This document shows, piece after piece, positions 18,351 to 27,320 of a DNA stretch of 64,000 bases. The notes beneath the pieces were generated by a model. The model was given only the letters and a program-made list of their open reading frames with translations. It was not told where the DNA came from and did not search any database. The DNA is from CAZKTS01 sp964555735 (GTDB lineage Bacteria; Actinomycetota; Acidimicrobiia; IMCC26256; PALSA-555): assembly GCA_964555735.1 (NCBI GenBank), contig CAZKTS010000038.1:1-64000 (forward strand), given 5' to 3'. Position numbers and translations under genes: made by a program. The first letter of the stretch is position 1, and the number at the start of each line of letters is the position of its first letter.

Positions 18351-19322
18351 GTGGACCAGATCATCGAGGCCTCCGGCCTCGTCAAGCGCTACGGAGCGCT
18401 GACCGCTCTCGACGGGCTCGACCTCTCGGTGCCCCAGGGCACGGTGCTCGGGCTCCTGGGCCCGAACGGAGCCGGGAAGACGACGGCGGTGTCGATCCTC
18501 ACGACGTTGCTGCTGCCCGACGCGGGTGAGGCGACGGTCAACGGGTTCGACATCCGTCGGGAGCCCGAGCAGGTGCGCAAGCAGATCGGCCTGTCCGGGC
18601 AGTACGCGGCCGTCGACGAGAACCTCACCGGCTACGAGAACCTCGAGATGATCGGGCGCCTGTACCGCATCGGTCGCTCGCGCTCCAAGACGAGAGCCCG
18701 CGAGCTGCTCGAGCAGTTCCACCTCCACGAGGCCGCCGACCGGCCGGTGAAGACCTACTCGGGCGGCATGCGGCGCCGACTCGACCTCGCCGGCGCTCTC
18801 GTCGGTGACGCGCCGGTGCTGTTCCTCGACGAGCCCACCACGGGCCTGGACCTGCGCAGCCGCATCGCGCTCTGGGACGCCATCCGTGAGCTCGTCGACC
18901 GGGGCACCACTCTCTTGCTCACGACCCAGTACCTCGAGGAGGCGGACCATCTCGCGCAGGAGATCGTCGTCATCGACCACGGGCACGCGATCGCCCACGG
19001 CACGCCCGACGAGCTGAAGAGCCAGGTCGGGGGCGAGCGCATCGAGGTGACGCTCGCCTCGGCAACCGACGCTCCCGCCGCCCGCCAGGTGCTCGCGCGC
19101 TTCGCCGTCGGCGAGGTGGAGTTCGACCAGCACCGCGACGCGGTCGTCGCGCCGATCGAGGGCGGCGTGCCCACCCTCCGGGCTGCGCTGCACGAGCTGG
19201 AGGAGGCGAACGTCCCACTGCACGACGTGGGCCTGCGGCGCCCGACGCTCGACGAGGCCTTCCTCACGCTCACCGGCCACGCGGCCGAGGTCGACGACGA
19301 GGAAGAAGCGGAGGTCGCCTGA
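18351..19322 (+). CDS. ABC exporter ATP-binding protein (DrrA type)
   Basis: This is a 323-residue nucleotide-binding subunit with Walker A GPNGAGKTT (residues 37-45), ABC signature YSGGMRRRLDLA, Walker B VLFLDEPTTGLD and a switch region TTQYLEEAD, followed by the DrrA-type C-terminal domain (PTLDEAFLTLTG). The family powers export of drugs or lipids such as daunorubicin or phthiocerol dimycocerosate. The start is GTG 18351. Its stop and the permease start share one base (TGATG at 19320-19324), the classic coupling for drrAB operons. The exported substrate is not evident. Confidence 0.93.
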   Translation: MDQIIEASGLVKRYGALTALDGLDLSVPQGTVLGLLGPNGAGKTTAVSILTTLLLPDAGEATVNGFDIRREPEQVRKQIGLSGQYAAVDENLTGYENLEMIGRLYRIGRSRSKTRARELLEQFHLHEAADRPVKTYSGGMRRRLDLAGALVGDAPVLFLDEPTTGLDLRSRIALWDAIRELVDRGTTLLLTTQYLEEADHLAQEIVVIDHGHAIAHGTPDELKSQVGGERIEVTLASATDAPAARQVLARFAVGEVEFDQHRDAVVAPIEGGVPTLRAALHELEEANVPLHDVGLRRPTLDEAFLTLTGHAAEVDDEEEAEVA

Positions 19323-20128
19323 TGCTGCACCGGTTCGCGGGAGCGTTCGGCGACGCGACCGTCGTCGCCAAGCGCAACGTGATCAAGATCAAGCGCGTCC
19401 CCGACGTGCTCGTGTTCGTCATCATCTCGCCGATCATGTTCGTGCTGCTGTTCGCGTTCGTGTTCGGCGACGCGATCGACGTCCCTGGCGGCGACTACCG
19501 CGAGTTCCTGATCGCCGGAGTGTTCGCACAGACGGTCCTGTTCGGTGCGACGTTCACGGCCGCGGGGCTCGCGGACGACATGCAGAAGGGCATCATCGAC
19601 CGGTTCCGGTCGCTGCCGATGTCGCGCGCGGCGGTGCTGGTCGGCCGCACGACGAGTGACATCGTCTACAACGCGGTCTCGATCACGATCATGGCGATCA
19701 CCGGTCTCGTCATCGGCTGGCGGATCAACAGCTCGTTCCTCGAGGCCGTCGCCGGCTTCCTGCTGCTTCTGGTCTTCGCGTACGCGTTCTCGTGGATGAT
19801 GGCGTGGATCGGGCTGTCGGTCCCGAGTGTCGAGGTCGTCAACAACGCGGTCTTCATGGTGCTGTTCCCGCTGACGTTCCTCGCGAACACCTTCGTGCCG
19901 ACCGAGAGCCTCCCCGACGGGCTCCGCCAGTTCGCGGAGTGGAACCCGGTGTCCAGCATCACGCAGGCGTGTCGCGAGCTCTTCGGCAACATCCCGGCCG
20001 GCACGCCGGAGCCGACCGCGTGGTCGCTCCAGAACCCCATCATCTACACACTCATCTGGATCGGGATCGTGATCGCGATCTTCGCCCCGCTCTCGGTGCG
20101 CAAGTACAAGCGCGCCAACCGCAAGTGA
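19322..20128 (+). CDS. ABC-2 type exporter permease (DrrB type)
   Basis: This 268-residue integral membrane protein has six predicted helices, with PDVLVFVIISPIMFVLLFAF near the N terminus and LIWIGIVIAIFAPLSVRKYK at the end. The conserved ABC-2 region FRSLPMSRAAVLVGRTTSD, facing the ATPase, is present. It forms an exporter with the DrrA-type ATPase whose stop it overlaps. The conserved patch FLANTFVPTESLP fits DrrB-family permeases. The SRPBCC gene follows after 14 bp, probably in the same transcript. Confidence 0.92.
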   Translation: MLHRFAGAFGDATVVAKRNVIKIKRVPDVLVFVIISPIMFVLLFAFVFGDAIDVPGGDYREFLIAGVFAQTVLFGATFTAAGLADDMQKGIIDRFRSLPMSRAAVLVGRTTSDIVYNAVSITIMAITGLVIGWRINSSFLEAVAGFLLLLVFAYAFSWMMAWIGLSVPSVEVVNNAVFMVLFPLTFLANTFVPTESLPDGLRQFAEWNPVSSITQACRELFGNIPAGTPEPTAWSLQNPIIYTLIWIGIVIAIFAPLSVRKYKRANRK

Positions 20129-20142
20129 CGACGGAGGGAACC

Positions 20143-20613
20143 ATGGCCACCAAGGACCAGTTCGAGGTCACCCGCGAGAAGACGATCCCGGCGCCTCCCG
20201 CCGCGATCTACGAGCGCATCGCCGACTTCCATCGCTGGACCGAGTGGTCGCCCTGGGAGGACCTCGACCCCGACCTCGAGCGCACCTACTCCGGCCCCGA
20301 CGCCGGCGTGGGCGCGGTCTACGAGTGGAAGGGCAACCGCAAGGCCGGGCAGGGACGCATGGAGATCACCGCAGCCGACCCGTCGTCGCGCGTCGAGCTC
20401 GACCTCCAGTTCCTGAAGCCGTTCAAGTCACGCAACACCACCACCTTCACGCTCGCGGAAGCACCGGGTGGCGGCACGCACGTCACCTGGCGGATGGTCG
20501 GACCCAAGACGTTCCTCGTGAAGGTCATGGGAATCTTCTCGAGCATGGACAAGATGGTCGGCGGCGACTTCGAGAAGGGCCTCGACCGCCTGAGCGCGGC
20601 CGCCACCGCGTAG
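20143..20613 (+). CDS. SRPBCC (polyketide cyclase/dehydrase-like) protein
   Basis: The ATG at 20143 has a strong GGAGGG ribosome site. The 156-residue product has the START-like helix-grip pattern: VTREKTIPAPPAAIYERIAD and FHRWTEWSPWEDLD at the N terminus, GRMEITAADPSSRVELDL, and a long C-terminal helix. Such proteins bind hydrophobic ligands in a central cavity. Placement directly behind the DrrAB exporter suggests ligand binding linked to the exported compound, but this is contextual only. Confidence 0.85.
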   Translation: MATKDQFEVTREKTIPAPPAAIYERIADFHRWTEWSPWEDLDPDLERTYSGPDAGVGAVYEWKGNRKAGQGRMEITAADPSSRVELDLQFLKPFKSRNTTTFTLAEAPGGGTHVTWRMVGPKTFLVKVMGIFSSMDKMVGGDFEKGLDRLSAAATA

Positions 20614-20620
20614 CGCTTCG

Positions 20621-21520
20621 TCAGAGCCAGGTCACGTAGAAGTCGCGCGCCGCGGTCGCCGACCGCTGGAAGGCGTCGCCGGCGTACGGCACGAAGTGGT
20701 GACCGTCGATGACCACCAGCTCCTTCGGTCCCGCGAGGAGCTCGAACGCCCGTCGGGCGCTCGCGGTGGACGCCACGCGGTCCTCGGACGCGACCACGAA
20801 CAGGGTCGGCACGGTGACGTGGGCGAGCGCGACCGCAGGATCGAAGTCGATCAGATCGCCGGGCAGCAGGACACGGTTCTCCCAGCGGGAGCCGGGGCGG
20901 CGGCCGACATCGAGGAACCACGCGGCTGACTCGTCCTGGGGCAGCACCGCGCCCTCGGGGCCTCCGGGCTCGACCACGACCGGGACCGGGCCGATCAAGC
21001 TCGCGCCGTCGATCGGGCCGGGCTCGCGCACGCGTGCGGCCAAGCGAGAGAACGCTTCATCGTCGCCCGCGTCCGCGTCGTCCGGATTCCCGACGAAGGG
21101 AACGTTCGCGACGACCGCACGGACGCGCTCGTCGAGCGCGCCGACGACGAGCGCGCCACCTGCACTGAAGCTCGAGCCCCAGATGCCGAGACGACCGGCG
21201 TCGACGCCGTCGGTCGCGGCCAACCGATCGAGTGCAACCATCGCGTCGCGCGCCTGGATCCAGGGATCGACGAGCTGGCGCGGATCGCCGTCGCTCTCGC
21301 CCAGGCTCCGATGGTCGTACGCGAGCACCACGATCCCGCTCTCGGCGAAGAGCTCGGCGTAGTGGTCGAGGACCATCTCCTTCACCGCCGAGAACCCCTG
21401 GCTCATGACGACGCCCGGGGAGCCACTCGCCGGCACGCGACCCTCGGGCCGGTACAGCCAGCCCCGCAGCGTGGTGCCGTCGTGAGCAGGGAACGCGACG
21501 TCGTCACGGGTCCAGGGCAT
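20621..21520 (-). CDS. Alpha/beta hydrolase
   Basis: A 299-residue alpha/beta-hydrolase. The nucleophile elbow is GIWGSSFSAGGAL (likely Ser in the G-S-S-F-S region), with an acid in VVASEDRVAS and a histidine in VVIDGHHFVPYAG completing the triad. The N terminus (VAFPAHDGTTLRGWLYRPEG) resembles the dipeptidyl-peptidase/dienelactone-hydrolase-like group. The ATG at 21520 was chosen because upstream in-frame codons give no homology. There is no signal peptide. It converges on the SRPBCC gene with 7 bp between stops. The substrate is unknown. Confidence 0.85.
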   Translation of the reverse strand: MPWTRDDVAFPAHDGTTLRGWLYRPEGRVPASGSPGVVMSQGFSAVKEMVLDHYAELFAESGIVVLAYDHRSLGESDGDPRQLVDPWIQARDAMVALDRLAATDGVDAGRLGIWGSSFSAGGALVVGALDERVRAVVANVPFVGNPDDADAGDDEAFSRLAARVREPGPIDGASLIGPVPVVVEPGGPEGAVLPQDESAAWFLDVGRRPGSRWENRVLLPGDLIDFDPAVALAHVTVPTLFVVASEDRVASTASARRAFELLAGPKELVVIDGHHFVPYAGDAFQRSATAARDFYVTWL

Positions 21521-21603
21521 CGCGCCATCGTCGCAGACCACCCGGCGCGGCACCCACACGGATCGGCGAAGATGCCGACCGACCACTGCATCGAGGAGCG
21601 CCC

Positions 21604-22631
21604 GTGAAGCAGGCCGAGTTCGACGACGGCACCGTCCACATCCGCGACGCCGAGAGCCCCGAACCCGGCGCCGAGCAGGCGCGCGTGCGCATCAGCGCGG
21701 CCGGCGTCTGCCACTCGGACCTGCACCTCGCGCGCGGCGACTGGGTCGGCGCGCCGCGCACCGGCGTGATCGGTCACGAGGCGATCGGCGTCGTCGAGGC
21801 CCTCGGTCCGGGGGCCGAGCGGTTCGTCGACATCGGCGATCGGGTGATCCTCGGCCTCGGCGGCACCGGCGGCGGCTACTGGTGCGGCGCGTGCGAGTAC
21901 TGCATGAGCGGCCGACCGCGTCACTGCGCGCAGGCGCAGGGGATCATGGGCACGTTCGCGGAGCAGTTCTGCGTGTGGGCGCCGTCGCTCGTCCGCCTGC
22001 CCGACACGATCGGCGACCTCGAGGCTCCGCTCGCATGCGGCGGGCTCACCGCGTACGGCGCGGTGAAGAAGCTCGCTGCGCACGGCGTGCTCCCGGGCCG
22101 GCCGATCGCCGTGCTCGGCGCCGCCGGGGTCTCGGCCACTACGCCGTGCAGCTCGCGACCGCGTTCGGCTACGACGTCGTCGGCATCGATCTCGGGGAGG
22201 AACGGCTCGAGTTCGTGCGATCGCTCGGGGCGCGCATGGCCCTGGAGCCGGACGCCGCGCTCGAAGCGGTGCACGGCGAGCTCGGTGGTGTGGACGCCGC
22301 GCTCGTGTTCTCGGCGAAGATGTCCGCCTTCCACCTCGGGCTGCGCCTGCTCCGGCGCGGCGGCCTGTTCGTCGCGGTGGGGCTCCCGGCGACGAGCGAA
22401 GGCAGCTTCGAGCTGGACCCCTTCGAGATCTTCATGCGCGACCCGACGATCATCTACTCCGCGGTCGGCACGGTGCAGGACATGCGCGAGCTCGTCGACC
22501 TCGCCGCCGCCGGGCGCGTGAAGACGCACGTGTCGCGCGTCGGTGCACTGTCGGAGCTCGGCGCCATCTTCGACGAGCTCGAGTCGGGCGCATACCTCGG
22601 CCGCGCCGTCGTCACCGATCTCGGGGCCTAG
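21604..22631 (+). pseudogene. Zinc-type alcohol dehydrogenase, frameshifted at about 22126-22129
   Basis: The first ~176 codons encode a medium-chain zinc alcohol dehydrogenase: GVCHSDLHL and GHEAIGVVE (catalytic zinc site) and CGACEYCMSGRPRHC (structural zinc). The frame then departs inside the Rossmann motif, and the correct continuation (GHYAVQLATAFGYDVVGIDL up to LGRAVVTDLGA, stop 22631) lies in another frame. Restoring one G in the GGGG run at 22126-22129 would give the expected GAAGGLGHYAV and a normal protein of about 342 aa. Everything else is intact, so this is either a recent inactivating slip or a sequencing/assembly error in a homopolymer. The start is GTG 21604. It oxidises or reduces an alcohol/aldehyde with NAD(P). 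Confidence 0.85.
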
Positions 22632-22665
22632 GGGCACGCCGGCGACCGGCCGGTACAGTGCGGCC

Positions 22666-24813
22666 ATGTCCATCGCCATCACCGACGACCACCAGACCCT
22701 CGCCGACACCGCGTCCGACCTCCTGCGCAAGCGCGACGCACGCGGCGCGGCGCGGGCGCTGCTCGAGGCCCCGACCGAGGACCGTCCGGCACTGTGGTCC
22801 GACCTGGTCGAGCTGGGCTGGGTCGGCCTGCACGTCGCCGAAGAGCACGGGGGTTCGGGCTTCGGCATGCCCGAGCTCGTCGTGGTGGTCGAGGAGCTCG
22901 GCCGAGCCCTCGCACCCGGCGGCTTCGTACCCACGGTCGTCGCGAGCGCGGTGCTCGCTGCCGTCGGTGGCGACGATGCGCTCCTGACCTCGCTCGCCGA
23001 CGGCTCTCGCACCGCGGGCGTCGGCCTCACCGGCGACATCACGATCGACGGTGCCACCGCGAGCGGCACCGCACCGGCGGTCCTCGGCGCCGGCATCGCC
23101 GACGTGCTCGTCCTCGCCGCGGGCGACGACGTCGTCGTCGTCGACGCGCACGCCGACGGCGTGATCACCGAGGTCCCCCCGAACCTCGATCCGACGCGGC
23201 GGACCGGTCGCGTCACGCTCGACGGTGCCGCGGTCACGGTGCTGGCCGGCGCGCGGCGGACGTTCACCGACCTCTCGCGGCTCGTGCTCTCCGCCGAGGC
23301 CGTCGGCATCGCCCGGGAGTGCACCGAGGCTGCCGCCGAGTACGCCAAGGTGCGGGAGCAGTTCGGCCGTCCGATCGCCACGTTCCAGGCCGTCAAGCAC
23401 CACTGCGCCAACATGCTCGTGGCCACCGAGCTCGCCACTGCCGCGGTCTGGGATGCCGCACGCGCGGCCGATGACGGCGGCGACCAGCTCTCGTTCGCCG
23501 CCGCGGTCGCGGCGACGCTCGCGGCCCCGGCCGCCGACCTGTGCGCCAACCTCGGCATGCAGGTGCACGGCGGCATCGGCTTCACCTGGGAGCACGACTC
23601 GCACGTGTTCCTCCGGCGCGCGACCGTCCTGCTGTCGCTCCTGGATCCCGATGCGGCCGCGACCGACGTGACCGACCTCACCCGCGCCGGTGTCCGTCGT
23701 GCGCGCACGGTCGACCTCCCTCCGGAGGCCGAGCCCATCCGCGACGAGGTGCGCGCGTTCGTGGCGCGCATCAAGGACCAGGACGCCGCAGCACAACGCG
23801 ACGCCATGATCGAGACCGGCTACGTCATGCCCCACTGGCCGAAGCCATGGGGTCGCGACGCCGGCGCGATCGAACAGCTCGTCGTCGAGCAGGAGTTCGG
23901 TGAGGCCGGCATCAAGCGGCCGGGCTACGGCATCACCGGCTGGGTGATCCTCACGCTCATCCAGCACGCCACCGAGGATCAGGTGCAGCGCTGGGTGCCC
24001 CAGACCCTGCGCCAAGAGGTGATCTGGTGCCAGCTCTTCAGCGAGCCGGACGCCGGCTCCGACGCCGCGGGCATCAAGACGCGCGCGACCCGCGTCGACG
24101 GCGGCTGGCTCGTCAACGGACAGAAGGTGTGGACGAGCGACGCGCACCGCGCCGGCATGGGCTTCGCCACGGTGCGTACAAACCCCGACGTTCCCAAGCA
24201 TGCGGGCATCACCACGATGGTGATCGACATGCACGCCGACGGCGTCGAGGTCCGACCGCTGCGCATGACGAGCGGTGCTTCCGAGTTCAACGAGGTGTTC
24301 TTCAACGACGTCTTCGTGCCGGACGACGATGTCGTCGGGCCGATCGACGGCGGCTGGACCGTCGCTCGCGCGACGCTCGGCAACGAGAGCGTCAGCATCG
24401 GTGGCGGCCAGGGCGGCATGGCGTTCCCCGGCGACGCGCTGATCGCCCCGTACGATGCGCACCCCGAGCGCCTGCCCGGCGGCGCGCCGCGCATCGGCCG
24501 CTACATCGCGGAGAGCCAGGCGATGGGCCTGCTCAACCTGCGCAGCGCGAACCGATCGGTCGCCGGCGGCGGCCCGGGCCCGGAGGGCAACATCACCAAG
24601 CTGGTGATGTCGGAGATCGGCCACGAGTCGGCCGCGATCATGGCGGCGCTGAGCGGCCCCGAGAGCGCCTACCTCGACGGCGCGGGCTCGATGAGCGGCA
24701 CGCTCGTGCTGTTCCACCGGGCCATGTCGATCGCAGGTGGTACGTCCGAGATCAAGCGCAACCAGATCGGCGAGCGGATCCTCGGGCTGCCCCGCGATCC
24801 GCTCATCAAGTAG
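22666..24813 (+). CDS. Fused tandem acyl-CoA dehydrogenase (FadE34-like)
   Basis: This 715-residue protein contains two acyl-CoA dehydrogenase modules in one chain. The first (residues ~1-345) has LGWVGLHVAEEHGGSG, EYAKVREQFGRPIATFQAVK and MQVHGGIGFTWE; the second (~360-715) has QLFSEPDAGSDAAGIKTRA, GQKVWTSDAHRAG and the signature AGGTSEIKRNQIGERILGLP. Such fusions are known from mycobacterial FadE34/ChsE3, which oxidises cholesterol side-chain CoA thioesters and is close to this length. In that enzyme one half keeps the active site while the other is structural. The gene probably serves degradation of sterol-like or branched acids together with the acyl-CoA ligase at 13205. ATG 22666 is well separated from the dehydrogenase remnant upstream. 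Confidence 0.88.
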   Translation: MSIAITDDHQTLADTASDLLRKRDARGAARALLEAPTEDRPALWSDLVELGWVGLHVAEEHGGSGFGMPELVVVVEELGRALAPGGFVPTVVASAVLAAVGGDDALLTSLADGSRTAGVGLTGDITIDGATASGTAPAVLGAGIADVLVLAAGDDVVVVDAHADGVITEVPPNLDPTRRTGRVTLDGAAVTVLAGARRTFTDLSRLVLSAEAVGIARECTEAAAEYAKVREQFGRPIATFQAVKHHCANMLVATELATAAVWDAARAADDGGDQLSFAAAVAATLAAPAADLCANLGMQVHGGIGFTWEHDSHVFLRRATVLLSLLDPDAAATDVTDLTRAGVRRARTVDLPPEAEPIRDEVRAFVARIKDQDAAAQRDAMIETGYVMPHWPKPWGRDAGAIEQLVVEQEFGEAGIKRPGYGITGWVILTLIQHATEDQVQRWVPQTLRQEVIWCQLFSEPDAGSDAAGIKTRATRVDGGWLVNGQKVWTSDAHRAGMGFATVRTNPDVPKHAGITTMVIDMHADGVEVRPLRMTSGASEFNEVFFNDVFVPDDDVVGPIDGGWTVARATLGNESVSIGGGQGGMAFPGDALIAPYDAHPERLPGGAPRIGRYIAESQAMGLLNLRSANRSVAGGGPGPEGNITKLVMSEIGHESAAIMAALSGPESAYLDGAGSMSGTLVLFHRAMSIAGGTSEIKRNQIGERILGLPRDPLIK

Positions 24814-24857
24814 CGGGTCATCAAGCAGCGGGTCATCAAGCAGCGGTCATCGAGCAG
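24801..24857 (+). repeat. 15-bp tandem repeats across the acyl-CoA dehydrogenase stop codon
   Basis: Two identical units CGGGTCATCAAGCAG (24814-24828 and 24829-24843) are flanked by a divergent copy that includes the end of the coding sequence and its TAG (24801-24813) and by a decayed copy (24844-24857). The stop codon itself lies in the first unit, so the array looks like duplications of the gene's last codons. Confidence 0.75.
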
Positions 24858-24875
24858 CCGGGCGCCGCGGGCCGG

Positions 24876-26198
24876 CTACCCGGCCAGCTGCACCCGCACG
24901 ATGTTCTTCGGGTTGCAGTCGAACGACCCCGGCTTCTTCGGGTGCACCCGCACGTACTCACCGTCCTGCACCTGCGTGAGGTTGAAGCACGGGCTGGGCC
25001 GGCGGGCACCGACGTCGGTCGGTGCGAGCAGGCCGTCCGCGTCGAAGGTCTTGGTCTTCGCCAGCTCCTCGAGGAAGCGCTCCCGCGTGATCCCGTTGAT
25101 GCCGTCGGCCTTCACGATCTTCTCGATCGTCTCGGTGAAGAGCATCCCCGCGGCCCACGCGACCTCCCCGAACGCGTCGACGTCCTCGGCACCCACGGTC
25201 TTCACGTAGGCGGCGAGTGCCTTGTTCGACTTCGTCTCGTCGAGCGGGAGCGCGTTGAGGAACGCGTACTGACCCTCGACGTCGGCGCCGCCGGTCTCGA
25301 GGAACTGCTCGCTGTAGCAGGTGCGCGAGCAGTCCCAGACCTCGACGGTGTTCAGCCCCTGCAGCTTCGCCTCCTTGCGGAGCGAGACCACCTGCCCGAA
25401 CGACTGGAGCGCGTACATGTAGGTGGAGCCGGCCTCGCGAGCCGCCGAGACCGCGGGCGTGAGCGCGGACTGCGCGGCGCGGGCGGAGACGCCGTAGAGA
25501 CCGTCGCCGTCGAGCTCGATCCCCAAGCGCTTCGCCGCCTCGCAGTGCGCGGTGCCGGTGAGCGTGGTCGACCGCAGGTCGTTCTGCCCGACGCAGATCC
25601 CGTGCAGGTCCTTGTGCTGCGACACGTAGTACCGGACCTGACCGAACGCCACGTCGTACGTGGGCTCCGGGTCGTCCTTCGTCGTGCAGTCGATCTGGGG
25701 CGGGCTCACCGAGTACGAGACCGGCGAGCACTGGTGCACGAGCTCCTGGGTGAACGTGTTGACGTCGGGCAGACCGGTGGCCGCGCCCGTGCTGTCGACG
25801 CATCCGACCATGTCGTCGACGTTCGACATGAACACCGCCGCAGTGCCGACCATGGCGAAGTCATTGGCACACGCCTCGATCGTGGCGTTGCGCGAGTCGC
25901 CCGCGTTCAGGTGGGAGTCGATGAAGTCGACGACGAGCTTGCGGCCCGCGATCCCGCCGTTCTTGTTGACGTACTTGGCGTAGCCCTGCATCGCATCGAC
26001 GTTCGTCTGGAACTGCCCTGGGTTGAACGGGTTGTCGACGTCGGCCACCACCGCGATGCGAATCTCCTTCGCGGTGATCCCGATCTCACCGGCTTCGGGC
26101 TTCTCCGACTGCGCCCCCGCCGGGACGACCGCCACCGCCACCGCCGAGACCAAGAGCATGCCCACGAGCGCGGCGCGCGTCGTCCGTCGGTGCATCAT
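24876..26198 (-). CDS. Periplasmic-binding-type ABC substrate-binding protein (Peripla_BP_6 family)
   Basis: A Sec signal peptide (basic start, long hydrophobic run, VPAGAQ cleavage region) is followed by EIRIAVVADVDNPFNPGQF, KYVNKNGGIAGRKLVVDFID and VGTAAVFMSNVDDMVGC, the pattern of branched-chain amino-acid/amide-type binding proteins. The mature protein has many cysteines (for example WDCSRTCYSE), suggesting disulfides outside the cell. No lipobox was found. No permease or ATPase of this transporter lies nearby, so it is an orphan receptor for an unknown solute. It is convergent with the acyl-CoA dehydrogenase gene across the short repeats. Confidence 0.83.
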   Translation of the reverse strand: MMHRRTTRAALVGMLLVSAVAVAVVPAGAQSEKPEAGEIGITAKEIRIAVVADVDNPFNPGQFQTNVDAMQGYAKYVNKNGGIAGRKLVVDFIDSHLNAGDSRNATIEACANDFAMVGTAAVFMSNVDDMVGCVDSTGAATGLPDVNTFTQELVHQCSPVSYSVSPPQIDCTTKDDPEPTYDVAFGQVRYYVSQHKDLHGICVGQNDLRSTTLTGTAHCEAAKRLGIELDGDGLYGVSARAAQSALTPAVSAAREAGSTYMYALQSFGQVVSLRKEAKLQGLNTVEVWDCSRTCYSEQFLETGGADVEGQYAFLNALPLDETKSNKALAAYVKTVGAEDVDAFGEVAWAAGMLFTETIEKIVKADGINGITRERFLEELAKTKTFDADGLLAPTDVGARRPSPCFNLTQVQDGEYVRVHPKKPGSFDCNPKNIVRVQLAG

Positions 26199-26312
26199 CC
26201 GAGCTCCCCCTGGAACGGTGACGCCACCACATCGAGCATGGGCGGCGGGCCGCAGTCTGCCATTCAGGAGATGCGCGCGGTGCGCACCCGGCGGCTCACC
26301 GGCCGGGCGGCG

Positions 26313-27296
26313 CTACCGCTCGGCCCGGTTGATCGACCGACTGACCTCGAGGACCGCACTGTCCTCGGCGAAGTCGACCGCAACGAGCGTGGGAGCACGA
26401 CCGCGGAGCTCCGTGCACTCGGCGACGCGGTCGCGCAGCACGGCGAAGTTGACCACGCGCGACCGGCGGGGCCCCGCCGGGGTGACCCAGTGGTTGAGCT
26501 GGAAGATGGGGGCGTCGGTGACGCCACGGTTGTCGACGCACGACGCAGGGGTGCGGAGGTCACCGATCCGATGGAAGGTGAAGGGAGTCTCCTCCACCAG
26601 TGCGGCGAACGCGTTCGGCAGCAACGGGGGTGCATCGCCGTTCTCGAGCGTGACGACGAGTCGCTTCCCTGCATCGAGCATCTCGCCGAGCGTCGGCAGC
26701 GGCGAGCCCGACGGCACCGGCAGCAGCTCGTCGTGCAGCCCGGCCGCGTCGAGCACCGCGAGCAGACGGTCCGGCTGCACGTAGTCCTCGACCACGAACA
26801 GGAGGACCTCGTCGGGATGCTCGTCGAGGAACCTCGCGACGTCGTCGAAGGCGCTGCGCATGGTGATCGCGCCCAGCTCGCAGAGCGTGTGGCAGAGGTA
26901 GACCTTGCTCGTACCGTCGGCCGGCACGGACGCGAGGCGATCGTGCAGCCGGAGGCCGGCCTGCAGCAGCGGCTCGGGCAGATCGGTCTGGGCCGGCACC
27001 GACGTCGCGACATCCGTGTACACGCGATCGCCGCGCGCCGACCCCAGGTAGGCGTCGATCTGGAACCCGCGGATCCCGTCGTCGAGCTGCTCGGCCATGG
27101 TCGCGCCCTGGTTCGGCCCCCGGAAGCCGTCGGCGGCCGACGACATCGAGTTGTGCGACGTGGGGAAGGCCACGGCGCCGAGCGGCCGGTCGCACAGCTC
27201 GGCCAGCCCGTTGCAGCGTGGGGGCGCGGCCTGTGCGCTCGGCGCCGCGACGGCACCGGTCGCGACGATCAGCAGTACGGCGACCAGGCGGCGCAC
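26313..27296 (-). CDS. Secreted PI-PLC X-domain-like phosphodiesterase
   Basis: A signal peptide (MRRLVAVLLIVATGAVAA, cut near AQA) precedes a TIM-barrel phosphodiesterase domain. H48 in AFPTSHNSMSS and H136 in VYLCHTLCELG occupy the places of the two catalytic histidines of bacterial PI-PLC, and GIRGFQIDAY supplies the following conserved Arg/Asp region. Conserved cysteines suggest disulfides. It would cleave phosphatidylinositol-type lipids or glycans outside the cell. The desaturase gene lies 24 bp upstream on the same strand and may be co-transcribed. Confidence 0.82.
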   Translation of the reverse strand: MRRLVAVLLIVATGAVAAPSAQAAPPRCNGLAELCDRPLGAVAFPTSHNSMSSAADGFRGPNQGATMAEQLDDGIRGFQIDAYLGSARGDRVYTDVATSVPAQTDLPEPLLQAGLRLHDRLASVPADGTSKVYLCHTLCELGAITMRSAFDDVARFLDEHPDEVLLFVVEDYVQPDRLLAVLDAAGLHDELLPVPSGSPLPTLGEMLDAGKRLVVTLENGDAPPLLPNAFAALVEETPFTFHRIGDLRTPASCVDNRGVTDAPIFQLNHWVTPAGPRRSRVVNFAVLRDRVAECTELRGRAPTLVAVDFAEDSAVLEVSRSINRAER

Positions 27297-27320
27297 GTGA
27301 GACCGCCTCGACGAGCGGGG

